Source of the DNA: Pseudoleptotrichia goodfellowii
GTDB lineage: Bacteria; Fusobacteriota; Fusobacteriia; Fusobacteriales; Leptotrichiaceae
Length of the DNA: 64,000 nt
NCBI RefSeq assembly: GCF_007990505.1
Contig: NZ_AP019822.1
Location: 310,001-374,000 of the forward strand
Reading direction: 5' to 3'
This document shows positions 47,887-55,568 of the stretch, one piece after another. A program made the position numbers and the translations under genes. The notes beneath the pieces are model-generated. The model saw only the letters and a list, made by a program, of their open reading frames with translations. It had not been told where the DNA came from and made no database searches. Position 1 is the first letter of the stretch; every line of letters starts with the position of its first letter.

Positions 47887-48667
47887 GTTTGATATTAGCA
47901 CGGATATAGAAAAAAAACTATTAAATATACTAAAAAAAAGAACTAAGAAATTCTTGAAATATATAGAATATAACAATATAGACGTTGAAGATGAAGAACA
48001 ACTAATTGAAGCGGCAGAAAAATTTAAGCCAAAAGAAGACAAGATGATATTTGGAATTAATAGATTGTTATTGCTTTATACATTAGCTTTAATAATAGAT
48101 AAATTAAGCGAAAAGCATCAGGAATTATTTAAAGATAGAATGAAAACCGAAATATTTGAAGAAGCACTAAAAAAAGCGGATAAAAAAATGGAAGAGTTGC
48201 TGAAAAATACTCCTAATAGGGTTGTGAGTATTACTACTAATTACTTCTCCAAAACACAAAAAGGAATTAATAAAGAAAGAGAAATTTTGGAAGAACTTAA
48301 AGAAAAATTTAAAAAAGAAGTAGATATAAAAAAGTGGGAAGAAGCGAAGAAAAAAATAATAGAAAGGATGAGCTATTCAAATTTACTTAATACTGTAAAT
48401 GTGCTTGGAGAAGCACAGGCGGAATACATAAAAACAGTGTTAAAAGAACTTGGGAAAAATGAATTTATTTGGATAACTAAAAACGACGATAGAGTGAGAG
48501 AAAAACATGCTTGGAGGCATGGAAGAAAATTTTCACTCAACGGAGTTTTAAAAGACGGAATCGGAAAAGATCATTCAAGAATACTTCCTAAAGAAGAATG
48601 GGGTTGCCGTTGTGATTTTGGAATAAATGAAAAAGTGATAGAGGAGGGACTGGATAATGCCGCATAA
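47879..48667 (+). CDS. Mu F-like minor head protein
   Basis: About 262 residues from ATG 47879; GTG 47873 is an alternative. C-terminal motif EFIWITKNDDRVREKHAWRHGRKFSLNG and WGCRCDFG is the Phage_Mu_F signature (DdrvRpeHa..dg..f......p.p.~CrC). N-terminal helical part. Minor capsid protein that is packaged with the portal. Confidence 0.9.
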   Translation: MIEFDISTDIEKKLLNILKKRTKKFLKYIEYNNIDVEDEEQLIEAAEKFKPKEDKMIFGINRLLLLYTLALIIDKLSEKHQELFKDRMKTEIFEEALKKADKKMEELLKNTPNRVVSITTNYFSKTQKGINKEREILEELKEKFKKEVDIKKWEEAKKKIIERMSYSNLLNTVNVLGEAQAEYIKTVLKELGKNEFIWITKNDDRVREKHAWRHGRKFSLNGVLKDGIGKDHSRILPKEEWGCRCDFGINEKVIEEGLDNAA

Positions 48668-49739
48668 TAGATATAACTTAAAACAACTTGAAAAACCTAA
48701 TTTTATTGAAACTGATGAGGGATTTTTACAGATAAAAGGTAACATATTAAAAGCTGATAGCTTTATGGAATACAGGAATAAAACAGGTGTATTACGGGAG
48801 AAAATCCCGAAAGATATTTTGTTTAGTGACGATGTTAAAAATTCTTTTTTACACAAAAAAGTAACATTGGAGCATCCGTCAACGTCTGGAAAATTGTCAA
48901 TGATTAACTCGGAAAATGTTGCTGAATTTGGAAAAGGAACGATAATAGATGTATTTGAAAACGGAGATTGTCTTGGAGCGATTTTGCAAGTAGAAGATAA
49001 AAATGCTGTAAATTTTATAAAGGATCGTCATAACAAAAACGAAAATATAGAATTGAGTGCAGGATATACAGCAGAAACAGAGCTTATAAAGGGCAATGAA
49101 TATATTCAAAAAAACATTATTGCAAATCACGTTGCTATTTTAGCTGGAAAAGGGAGAGCTGGAAGCGATGTGAGACTTATATATAATTATTTAGATTACG
49201 AGGAGGAAAAAGGAATGACATTAAAATTTAATGGAGAAGATTTAACGTCTGAAGAATTGTTAGCAAAGGCTATAAACCTTCAGAATGAAAACGAAAATTT
49301 AAAGGAGAAATTTAACGGTTTAGAGTTGGAGAAAAAAGCATTATTTGATGAAAAAGCAACGCTTGAAACAGAAAAACAAACCTTAATTACAGAAAATTCT
49401 AAATTAGAGGCAAAATACAATGAATTGGTAACAGAAACAGAAAATAAAGAAATAATAAGTAAAGCGAAAGAGGTTTTAAACTCTGTTGATGAAAAAGAAA
49501 AAATAGAAAAAATAATGGAAAAAGTAATTAAAGAAGTGAATCCAAAATTCAATATGAGAGAAAATGCGACAGTTAATGATTTAAAAGATACGTTTAACTT
49601 TAGTGTTGAAACTTTGTCAGAAATGGATAAAGAAGCAAAATTATCAGAAAGAAGTAAATTTAATAATCAAAATGAAGCGGGACTTACTTTAAATATTGAT
49701 AACGGATATTTTTCAAAAAAAAGAACAGGAGGTAATTAA
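48657..49739 (+). CDS. DUF2213 prohead protease with C-terminal scaffold
   Basis: 360 residues. The N-terminal half (about 1-185) has KVTLEHPS, GDCLGAILQVEDK, ELSAGYTAE and NHVAILAGKGRAGSDVRL, the DUF2213 protease pattern with its conserved H and S. The C-terminal half from residue 187 is coiled-coil and acidic/basic, like a scaffold. An in-frame ATG at 49215 with its own GAGGAGG suggests a separately made scaffold. Confidence 0.87.
   Translation: MPHNRYNLKQLEKPNFIETDEGFLQIKGNILKADSFMEYRNKTGVLREKIPKDILFSDDVKNSFLHKKVTLEHPSTSGKLSMINSENVAEFGKGTIIDVFENGDCLGAILQVEDKNAVNFIKDRHNKNENIELSAGYTAETELIKGNEYIQKNIIANHVAILAGKGRAGSDVRLIYNYLDYEEEKGMTLKFNGEDLTSEELLAKAINLQNENENLKEKFNGLELEKKALFDEKATLETEKQTLITENSKLEAKYNELVTETENKEIISKAKEVLNSVDEKEKIEKIMEKVIKEVNPKFNMRENATVNDLKDTFNFSVETLSEMDKEAKLSERSKFNNQNEAGLTLNIDNGYFSKKRTGGN
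49215..49739 (+). CDS. Nested scaffold protein (in-frame internal start)
   Basis: 174 residues from ATG 49215, in the frame of the DUF2213 gene. GAGGAGG sits at 49199-49206, a spacing of 8. It contains only the coiled-coil part (MTLKFNGEDLTSEELLAKAI). Lambda C/Nu3 is the known parallel. Production from this start is inferred. Confidence 0.6.
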   Translation: MTLKFNGEDLTSEELLAKAINLQNENENLKEKFNGLELEKKALFDEKATLETEKQTLITENSKLEAKYNELVTETENKEIISKAKEVLNSVDEKEKIEKIMEKVIKEVNPKFNMRENATVNDLKDTFNFSVETLSEMDKEAKLSERSKFNNQNEAGLTLNIDNGYFSKKRTGGN

Positions 49740-49741
49740 TA

Positions 49742-50140
49742 ATGAAATTAGGACAAGAGGCATATTTCTCACGTGAATTGAGAAGAAGAGTTTGCGATGT
49801 TATAGATGAAAATATAACTATCGGAAAAGCAGTACAATGGAGTACAACTGATGGAATGAGAGCGATAAAACCTTTTACAACAGGAACTTTTGCAGGAGTT
49901 GTTATACATACAGATGATAATAAAGACGGAGTAATAGAATATCCGACAACAGCATCAATTTTGCAACTCGGAAATATATGTGTGAAAGTTGAAGAGAATG
50001 TAGGTAAAGGAGATAAAGCGGGAGTAAATAATACAGGCGGATTTGTAAAAGCTGCTTCGGGAACAGAAATAAGAGGTTATTATGAAACAACTGCCAAAAG
50101 TGGAGAATTAGCAATATTAGTGTTAGAAGGAATAGCATAA
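49742..50140 (+). CDS. Structural cement / head decoration-like protein
   Basis: 132 residues. GKAVQWSTTDGMRAIKPFTTGTFAGVVIHT and a Gly-rich strand-rich body (KAGVNNTGGFVKAASGTEIRG) match the phage structural cement (Gp24/DUF2190-like) pattern. Between protease-scaffold and major capsid, the usual place. Confidence 0.78.
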   Translation: MKLGQEAYFSRELRRRVCDVIDENITIGKAVQWSTTDGMRAIKPFTTGTFAGVVIHTDDNKDGVIEYPTTASILQLGNICVKVEENVGKGDKAGVNNTGGFVKAASGTEIRGYYETTAKSGELAILVLEGIA

Positions 50141-50154
50141 GGAGGAGATAATAG

Positions 50155-51060
50155 ATGAGATTTAATAAATACAACAACAAAACATATCAATTAGCAACAT
50201 CGTTTATGGTTGCATTAGGTATTGTTTTAGAAGAAAGAAAAGATGAACTAAAAGGTAGAATGATTGTTCCAATCGGCGGAGATCAATCGGGAATACAAAT
50301 CGGCGATAAATACGTACAATACAGCTCTGTGTCTTCAAGAAGAGTGGCAGAAGTAGTATCGGAAAGAGATGATGATATACCTTTCACAGAAGTTGATGCA
50401 AAGGATAAATTTGCAAAACTACACTGGATAAGAAGTGGTCACAAATTTTCTATAGCAGAAAAAGACAAAATTATAAGTGTGGAGCGTGAAAAACAAACAA
50501 AATTATTTAACTTAAAAGCATCAGAAACATTCTATGCAATTTCTGAAACAGAAAATAAAGAATTACTGTATGGTAATGAGAAACTTGACAGACAGGGATT
50601 GTTGACTGTTGACGGGAAAAGAAGCTTTACGCTTGGAGTAAATTTGTCTACTGCGACGGGAGAACAGGTAACTGATGCATTTGTAAAAGCTGCTCTTGAA
50701 TTTACAACAGGAGCAAAAGGGACTTACAATGCCAGAACATTAGTAATTGATAATACGTTACATGCAGAATTAATGAAAAGTTACGGAACGCAGGAATACA
50801 AAACAAGATTGAGAGTTATTGAAGAATTGGGATTGTTTGGAAATATAGTAGTTGTAAAAGGATTAAAAAATCCAGTTTCTCAAAAAGCAACGATGCTAAT
50901 TTTGGATAATGTTCCAGAAAATTTTCAAGCGATTGTAGTTCAAGAAGCAACTGGAGACGAATGGGAAATTGGAAGAACAACTTATGTGGCTGTAGAAGAA
51001 AAAATATCTGAAATAGTTGCATTTAGACCGGAGTCAATAATGGAACTTATAACTGCGTAG
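50155..51060 (+). CDS. Major capsid protein (DUF2184/encapsulin-related)
   Basis: 301 residues. Position after the cement gene and the HK97-like features KDKFAKLHWIRSGHKFSIAEKDKI, SETENKELLYGNEKL, ARTLVIDNTLHAELMKSYG and EKISEIVAFRPESIMEL fit DUF2184-type capsid proteins. AAGGAGGAG upstream. Probably the most abundant late product. Confidence 0.85.
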   Translation: MRFNKYNNKTYQLATSFMVALGIVLEERKDELKGRMIVPIGGDQSGIQIGDKYVQYSSVSSRRVAEVVSERDDDIPFTEVDAKDKFAKLHWIRSGHKFSIAEKDKIISVEREKQTKLFNLKASETFYAISETENKELLYGNEKLDRQGLLTVDGKRSFTLGVNLSTATGEQVTDAFVKAALEFTTGAKGTYNARTLVIDNTLHAELMKSYGTQEYKTRLRVIEELGLFGNIVVVKGLKNPVSQKATMLILDNVPENFQAIVVQEATGDEWEIGRTTYVAVEEKISEIVAFRPESIMELITA

Positions 51061-51068
51061 GAGGGGAA

Positions 51069-51488
51069 ATGAAAGTAAAGATAATAAGTGATTTACCTGA
51101 GATGTTTATAATATCTCAGGTAATAACTGAAAAAGGGAATATATTAAAATTCACAAAAGGAATACTTGAAACTGAACTTAACGAAGAAAATTTGCAAAAA
51201 ATAAAAAAATTTTTAGAAGGATACGGAAAACGTATTCAAGTTTTAACTGAAACAGAAGCAGAGGGAATCAACAATGAAAAAATAGTAAACAAAATGAATA
51301 AAGAAACTGAATTAAAGCAAAGAAAAGCCGGATTACTTTCGGAACTGGAACTTGTAAAAAAAGATTTAAAGGAAATATCTAAAAAAGACATTATTGAAAA
51401 ATTTAAGCAATATGTAAATGATGAAAATGTTAAAAAAGAAGAACTAATAAAGCAAATTGAAGAAAATATTGAAAAAATAGAGGGATAA
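51069..51488 (+). CDS. Phage head-region protein with coiled coil, unknown
   Basis: 139 residues. Strand-rich start (KVKIISDLPEMFIISQVITEKG) and a Lys/Glu-rich coiled-coil second half (ETELKQRKAGLLSELELVKKDL). Might be a head fibre or completion protein. Not recognised. Confidence 0.6.
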   Translation: MKVKIISDLPEMFIISQVITEKGNILKFTKGILETELNEENLQKIKKFLEGYGKRIQVLTETEAEGINNEKIVNKMNKETELKQRKAGLLSELELVKKDLKEISKKDIIEKFKQYVNDENVKKEELIKQIEENIEKIEG

Positions 51489-51491
51489 AAT

Positions 51492-51884
51492 ATGGAAGCC
51501 AAAGAAATAAGAACTGGAGTTCCTGAATTAAATTATAAAGAAGCGGACGAAAGTTATATTATTCCTGACGAAACGATTAAAATTAAAATAGATGAAGCCG
51601 TTATTTTTATAGAAGATGTTAAGGCGACGATTCCTAAAAAGGTAAAAGATATTTTGATTAAATATTTGACTCAACATCTATTGCTTATGAATTTGAAAGA
51701 AACTACAGGATTAAATCTTCCAAATAATTCCGAAAGTTGGAAAGCAAGACTGAGTGCTTTAGCGTTGGATCAGACAATTCCGGGTCAAAATTTTAGAGCT
51801 TTAATAAGAAAGTATACTGATGATTTTGCGACTGCAGAAGAAAAGGCAAAACAAAAACATCATGGAATTAAATTTTTCAGTTAG
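51492..51884 (+). CDS. DUF4054-like head-tail connector
   Basis: 130 residues. ELNYKEADESYIIPDETIKIKIDEA, IKYLTQHLLLMNL and WKARLSALALDQTIPGQNFRALIRKY fit the DUF4054 helical connector layout (tail region ~~ltst.YG~~y). Binds below the portal. Family call is moderate. Confidence 0.7.
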   Translation: MEAKEIRTGVPELNYKEADESYIIPDETIKIKIDEAVIFIEDVKATIPKKVKDILIKYLTQHLLLMNLKETTGLNLPNNSESWKARLSALALDQTIPGQNFRALIRKYTDDFATAEEKAKQKHHGIKFFS

Positions 51885-51892
51885 GGGGAATA

Positions 51893-52066
51893 ATGGAAAT
51901 AGAAATAAAAGAACCTATTACAGTAGTTCTTGCTCAAACAAATGAAAAAGTTGTATTTGAAGAATCAGGAATTTTGGATGTAGGAGAGCTTGATTTAAGA
52001 ATGGAAAGGATAATTGCTCAAAGTAATGGAAAAATAAAGTTGATAAAAAAAGGAACTAAAAAATGA
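51893..52066 (+). CDS. Small phage neck-region protein, unknown
   Basis: 57 residues, MEIEIKEPITVVLAQTNEKV. Strand-rich, ending KLIKKGTKK. AGGGGGAA ribosome site; overlaps the next ATG by 4 bases (ATGA). Not recognised. Confidence 0.65.
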   Translation: MEIEIKEPITVVLAQTNEKVVFEESGILDVGELDLRMERIIAQSNGKIKLIKKGTKK

Positions 52067-52539
52067 AATTCAGAGGAAGTTTCAAAGCAAAACTAAATGT
52101 TTCAGTTAAAAAAATTGAAAAACCTGAAATAAAATTTCCGGTCCTAACGATAGAAAGTGGAATATTTTCAGATACGCAACACTATGCCAAAAATATAACT
52201 GCTCAAAATCTTTATTCAGTATTATTATATGGAACTAAGGATGGGAAAATACCAAGTCGTAATGTTTTAGAGTTTTTAAATAAATATCTTGAAGATAATA
52301 AGGAAAAATATGTCGGGATATATTTGAAAAATGATAAAGACATCATGAAGGCAGGAAACGTAATAGGGTTAGATATTAACAATAAACATAAACAATTAGT
52401 ATACGGATTTACGAGTCCGGGAAATGCTGTAAGCACAATCAAGGGAAAAGGGTTTAACGATCCTCTCATCGATACGGGAACCTTAGTGAGAAGTATAGCT
52501 TATAGTATTAATAATAAAGGAAGATATGGTAAAGGATAA
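52063..52539 (+). CDS. Neck/head-tail completion protein (gp10/virion-morphogenesis-like)
   Basis: 158 residues. The C-terminal FNDPLIDTGTLVRSIAYSI is the usual pLidTG-l-~sI ending of HK97 gp10-like and Mu gpG-like neck proteins. NITAQNLYSVLLYGTKDGKIPSRN near the middle (lEfGt..ipaRpf). Connects head and tail. Confidence 0.75.
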   Translation: MKFRGSFKAKLNVSVKKIEKPEIKFPVLTIESGIFSDTQHYAKNITAQNLYSVLLYGTKDGKIPSRNVLEFLNKYLEDNKEKYVGIYLKNDKDIMKAGNVIGLDINNKHKQLVYGFTSPGNAVSTIKGKGFNDPLIDTGTLVRSIAYSINNKGRYGKG

Positions 52540-53447
52540 TGAATATAAGTCAAATATACGAAAAGGAAAAAGAATACAAATTTTTAAAATTGATTTCTCA
52601 AAAAAATATAAACGGGATCATTGAGAGCAAATTTGAAGAATATAAAATAAAGTCCTATATTGACTATCAAAGTTATAAAGCTAATAACGATAAAATTGAA
52701 AGCATAAATACAAGAGATAATCTTTTGGGAATTGTCCGTATTCCGACTGTATCAGTTGATAAAAATGGAAACAGCGGAACAATTGAAGTCAATAACGGAG
52801 ACTGTATTATTTATGAAAATAAGAAGTTTGAACTAATAGAAGTTAGAAAATTAAAAGATGAATTAAAACATTACTATACGTTTTATCTAACCGATAATAT
52901 AGAAAATATAAAATTTGATTTATATAAAACAGAGCTTAATTTGTTATTCTTTAAAATATTTAAAAAATTGGGAATTGAAGCAATAGTCTACCATTCTTTT
53001 TTTCAAAATTCTTATTTTGAGAAAATAGAAAAGCCGTTTTTAACTTATGAAATTATGCAAGTAAAAAGGGCAAATGATTATACGACTATCAAAGAAGAAA
53101 TATCGGAAACCGATAAAATCATTTTTAAATACAGAAGCAAAAGAATATATAAAATGATTGTAAGGCTTTACGATAGAGGAACAATACTTAATTTAGATAC
53201 AATACTCAGCAAAAACAAGATATTAAATCATATTATTGATGAACTGAATATAAAATTTCAAAATATATCGGATCTCGAAATTCAAAAATTAGATTTAATA
53301 AGCGAAAGTGATACGATAATAAACAATGGATTTTATAACGAAAAAGTATACGATATTGAATTTACTGTAGATACATTCTATAGTTATGATAACGATTATA
53401 TAGAAAGTGCAAAAATAAAAGGGAAATTAAAAAATAAGGAGGACTAA
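52539..53447 (+). CDS. Neck/tail-terminator protein, possibly a two-domain fusion
   Basis: 302 residues. The N-terminal part (about 1-120; KNINGIIESKFEEYKIKSYIDYQSYK, NGDCIIYENKKFELIEVRKLKDELKHYYTFYLTD) looks like a head-tail stopper. The C-terminal part (FLTYEIMQVKRANDYTTIKEEISE, YDIEFTVDTFYSY) resembles tail-terminator (LIC_12616-like) proteins of about 150 residues. No break is visible between them. Starts on the stop of the preceding gene. Confidence 0.65.
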   Translation: MNISQIYEKEKEYKFLKLISQKNINGIIESKFEEYKIKSYIDYQSYKANNDKIESINTRDNLLGIVRIPTVSVDKNGNSGTIEVNNGDCIIYENKKFELIEVRKLKDELKHYYTFYLTDNIENIKFDLYKTELNLLFFKIFKKLGIEAIVYHSFFQNSYFEKIEKPFLTYEIMQVKRANDYTTIKEEISETDKIIFKYRSKRIYKMIVRLYDRGTILNLDTILSKNKILNHIIDELNIKFQNISDLEIQKLDLISESDTIINNGFYNEKVYDIEFTVDTFYSYDNDYIESAKIKGKLKNKED

Positions 53448-53448
53448 A

Positions 53449-54519
53449 ATGTCAAGAAATGCAATAGTGAGCATTGCGGCTATTAATGCAGCACTTAGTA
53501 CAACTACAAGAGATTTTTCAAGTGTATTATTAATAACAAAGTCTAAGGATGTAAAAACTTCTGACGAATTACCAAAAGCTATAACAAGTGTAGCTGAATT
53601 GAAAGCTTTAGGTTTTGGTGATGATGATAAAGAAACGATATTAGTCAAAGATTATTTCGGAGCTTCAACAAAGCCAGATTATATATGGGTTTTCGGAGAT
53701 AGTACGGCTTCTTTAACATATACTAAAATCCTTGAGGGACTTGATACCCGTTGGAAAGGAAAATGGTTTTATACAATTGTTCCTGTGGGTCAAGAAGCGG
53801 ATGTGAAAGAGGCGATTGATTTTGGAAAGGGAACTTCGGTAGATTATGTATTTTTATTTCAAGGAGCAGCTAATTTTACAAAAGAAACTAACTTAAAAAT
53901 AGCTAAAGAAAACAAAGTGGAAAATGGATTTTATATAGCTACCGATAAAACAGAAGGTCAAATAACTAACTTAGTTGCAACAGTAAGAAATTTTTTTCCA
54001 GGAAGTGTTCCGTTTGCAAGTATTAAATTAAATGGATTGACAGGATCGGGTTATTCTTTATCAGAAATATTAGAACTGGTAGGAAGTAAGAGAGAAAGTG
54101 AAACGGGAGTAAATATTGTTACAGAAGAAGACCAATTTATAATTCCGTATTATGGTAAAGCTATGAACGGCATAACTTGGTTTGATTACACAGTTGCTAA
54201 AATCGCAATAGATGAATATATGAGAGTCGGAATAACGAAATATATTATAGAAAGAAATACAGAAGGAAATAAATTGCCAGCAATGGAAAAAGGCAAAAAA
54301 TTAATTTCCTCAAAAGGAACATCTATATTAAGAGAATTTGCAACAAGAGGAATAATTTATGACATAGATGATTTGCTTGAAACAGGAGAGAATGCTTATT
54401 CGGTTGATGTAATAAATTTAAGCAATAGAGAAGCTGAAGTTGAGTATAAGTGTTATTTCCAAGGAGCAATAATAAAGTCTAAAGTACAAATAACATTGAA
54501 ATCAAATAAAGGAAATTAA
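53449..54519 (+). CDS. Tail sheath protein (DUF3383)
   Basis: 356 residues. FSSVLLITKSKD, FFGASTKPDYIWVFGDS, GLTGSGYSLSE and ITWFDYTVAKIAIDEYMRVGI agree with DUF3383 contractile tail sheath proteins. It marks the tail as contractile. AAGGAGG upstream of ATG 53449. Confidence 0.88.
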   Translation: MSRNAIVSIAAINAALSTTTRDFSSVLLITKSKDVKTSDELPKAITSVAELKALGFGDDDKETILVKDYFGASTKPDYIWVFGDSTASLTYTKILEGLDTRWKGKWFYTIVPVGQEADVKEAIDFGKGTSVDYVFLFQGAANFTKETNLKIAKENKVENGFYIATDKTEGQITNLVATVRNFFPGSVPFASIKLNGLTGSGYSLSEILELVGSKRESETGVNIVTEEDQFIIPYYGKAMNGITWFDYTVAKIAIDEYMRVGITKYIIERNTEGNKLPAMEKGKKLISSKGTSILREFATRGIIYDIDDLLETGENAYSVDVINLSNREAEVEYKCYFQGAIIKSKVQITLKSNKGN

Positions 54520-54533
54520 GGAGGTAATTAAAA

Positions 54534-54959
54534 ATGGCATATATGAGAGACGGATTTGTCCTTATAAGAGTTCCGGGAAGAGAACTTATAATTGATGAAT
54601 TTGATGAAGATAGTATTGATGTAGAAGCTGCAGAAGATAAAGCGACAAGAAGAAGCACAACAAGAGGTAAAAATATATTTTCGATGATGAGGAATGTACC
54701 TTATGAGATAACAATGTCAATTCCACCACTTGCAAATTCAATGAAGAGAACACTTGAATTTTTAAAGTTTTTAAAAAGCCGAGATTATCCAGAATTAGAA
54801 TTTGAAATACATGAAGTTATAGACGGAAAATCTGTAACATCATACTTCAATGACGGCAACATAATGAGCGAATTAGATTCGGACGGAGCTTTTAAGTCGG
54901 ACGCTCCGACAAATACATTAAAAATAGCAGGAACAAGAATCGAAAAAAACGTAGGGTAA
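54534..54959 (+). CDS. Tail tube protein
   Basis: 141 residues. MAYMRDGFVLIRVPGRELII, NIFSMMRNVPYEITMSIPPLANSMKRTLEFLK and TSYFNDGNIMSELDSDGAFKSDAPTNTLKIAGTR have the compact beta-barrel tube look, and the gene follows the sheath. Forms the inner tube of the contractile tail. Confidence 0.8.
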   Translation: MAYMRDGFVLIRVPGRELIIDEFDEDSIDVEAAEDKATRRSTTRGKNIFSMMRNVPYEITMSIPPLANSMKRTLEFLKFLKSRDYPELEFEIHEVIDGKSVTSYFNDGNIMSELDSDGAFKSDAPTNTLKIAGTRIEKNVG

Positions 54960-54968
54960 GGAGAAAAA

Positions 54969-55385
54969 ATGGAAAAAGATAAAAAAATGAATTTCAAGCC
55001 AATAAAACTTGGAGAAAAACCTTTTGAGGGAGCTTACGAGGGAGAGGAAAGGCATTTCGGTCTCCCGAATAAAGTTTTTAAAGTTTATTTAGAAGGGGAG
55101 GGAGATGACGGAGAAAAAGCTTTTATACCAGTTCAAATGATAACTCCGAAAGCGAGAAAATTAACTAAATTTATCTCGAATGCTTCAGTAGTTTTATCAG
55201 CTCTTGAGAATGGAAATTTTTCAAGTGTTGATGATGGAGCATTAGATGATTTTATTGAATTGACTCAAGAATTGTTTCAAATTGCCGAGTCTGTTGTGGA
55301 CAAATTGACTTTTATGAGTATTGTGCAAATGGTAGCTTTTGCGACGAATATTGCGGTAAATCCCAGAAGTGGAGATAAAAAGTAA
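54969..55385 (+). CDS. Tail assembly chaperone, upstream part (G-like)
   Basis: 138 residues, helical C-terminus (KLTKFISNASVVLSALENGNF, FIELTQELFQIAESVVDKLTFMSIVQM). Ends GAT AAA AAG TAA. The next frame overlaps its end without a ribosome site, so it is probably extended by frameshifting as in the lambda G/GT and Mu systems. Confidence 0.78.
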   Translation: MEKDKKMNFKPIKLGEKPFEGAYEGEERHFGLPNKVFKVYLEGEGDDGEKAFIPVQMITPKARKLTKFISNASVVLSALENGNFSSVDDGALDDFIELTQELFQIAESVVDKLTFMSIVQMVAFATNIAVNPRSGDKK

Positions 55386-55557
55386 CGGAGAAATAAACTA
55401 TAAAAAGCACTATAAAAAAATGGATGCAAGACTAATAGATGCTCACTACATAGCATATGAGTTTAAATTGAATCCTTATGACATTGAGGATAATTGGGGA
55501 GATAAACAAATCATAGATACAGTGAGCTTTTTAAAAGAATTATATAAAAGGAAATAG
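55369..55557 (+). CDS. Tail assembly chaperone, downstream part (T-like), reached by frameshift
   Basis: About 62 residues in the frame that is +1/-2 relative to the previous gene: NGEINYKKHYKKMDARLIDAHYIAYEFKLNPYDIEDNWGDKQIID. The only starts (GTG 55369, ATG about 55421) lack a ribosome site. A -2 slip on AAAAAG (55376-55382) just before the TAA would fuse it to the gene before. Confidence 0.72.
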   Translation: MEIKSNGEINYKKHYKKMDARLIDAHYIAYEFKLNPYDIEDNWGDKQIIDTVSFLKELYKRK

Positions 55558-55568
55558 GAGGTGTTGGA

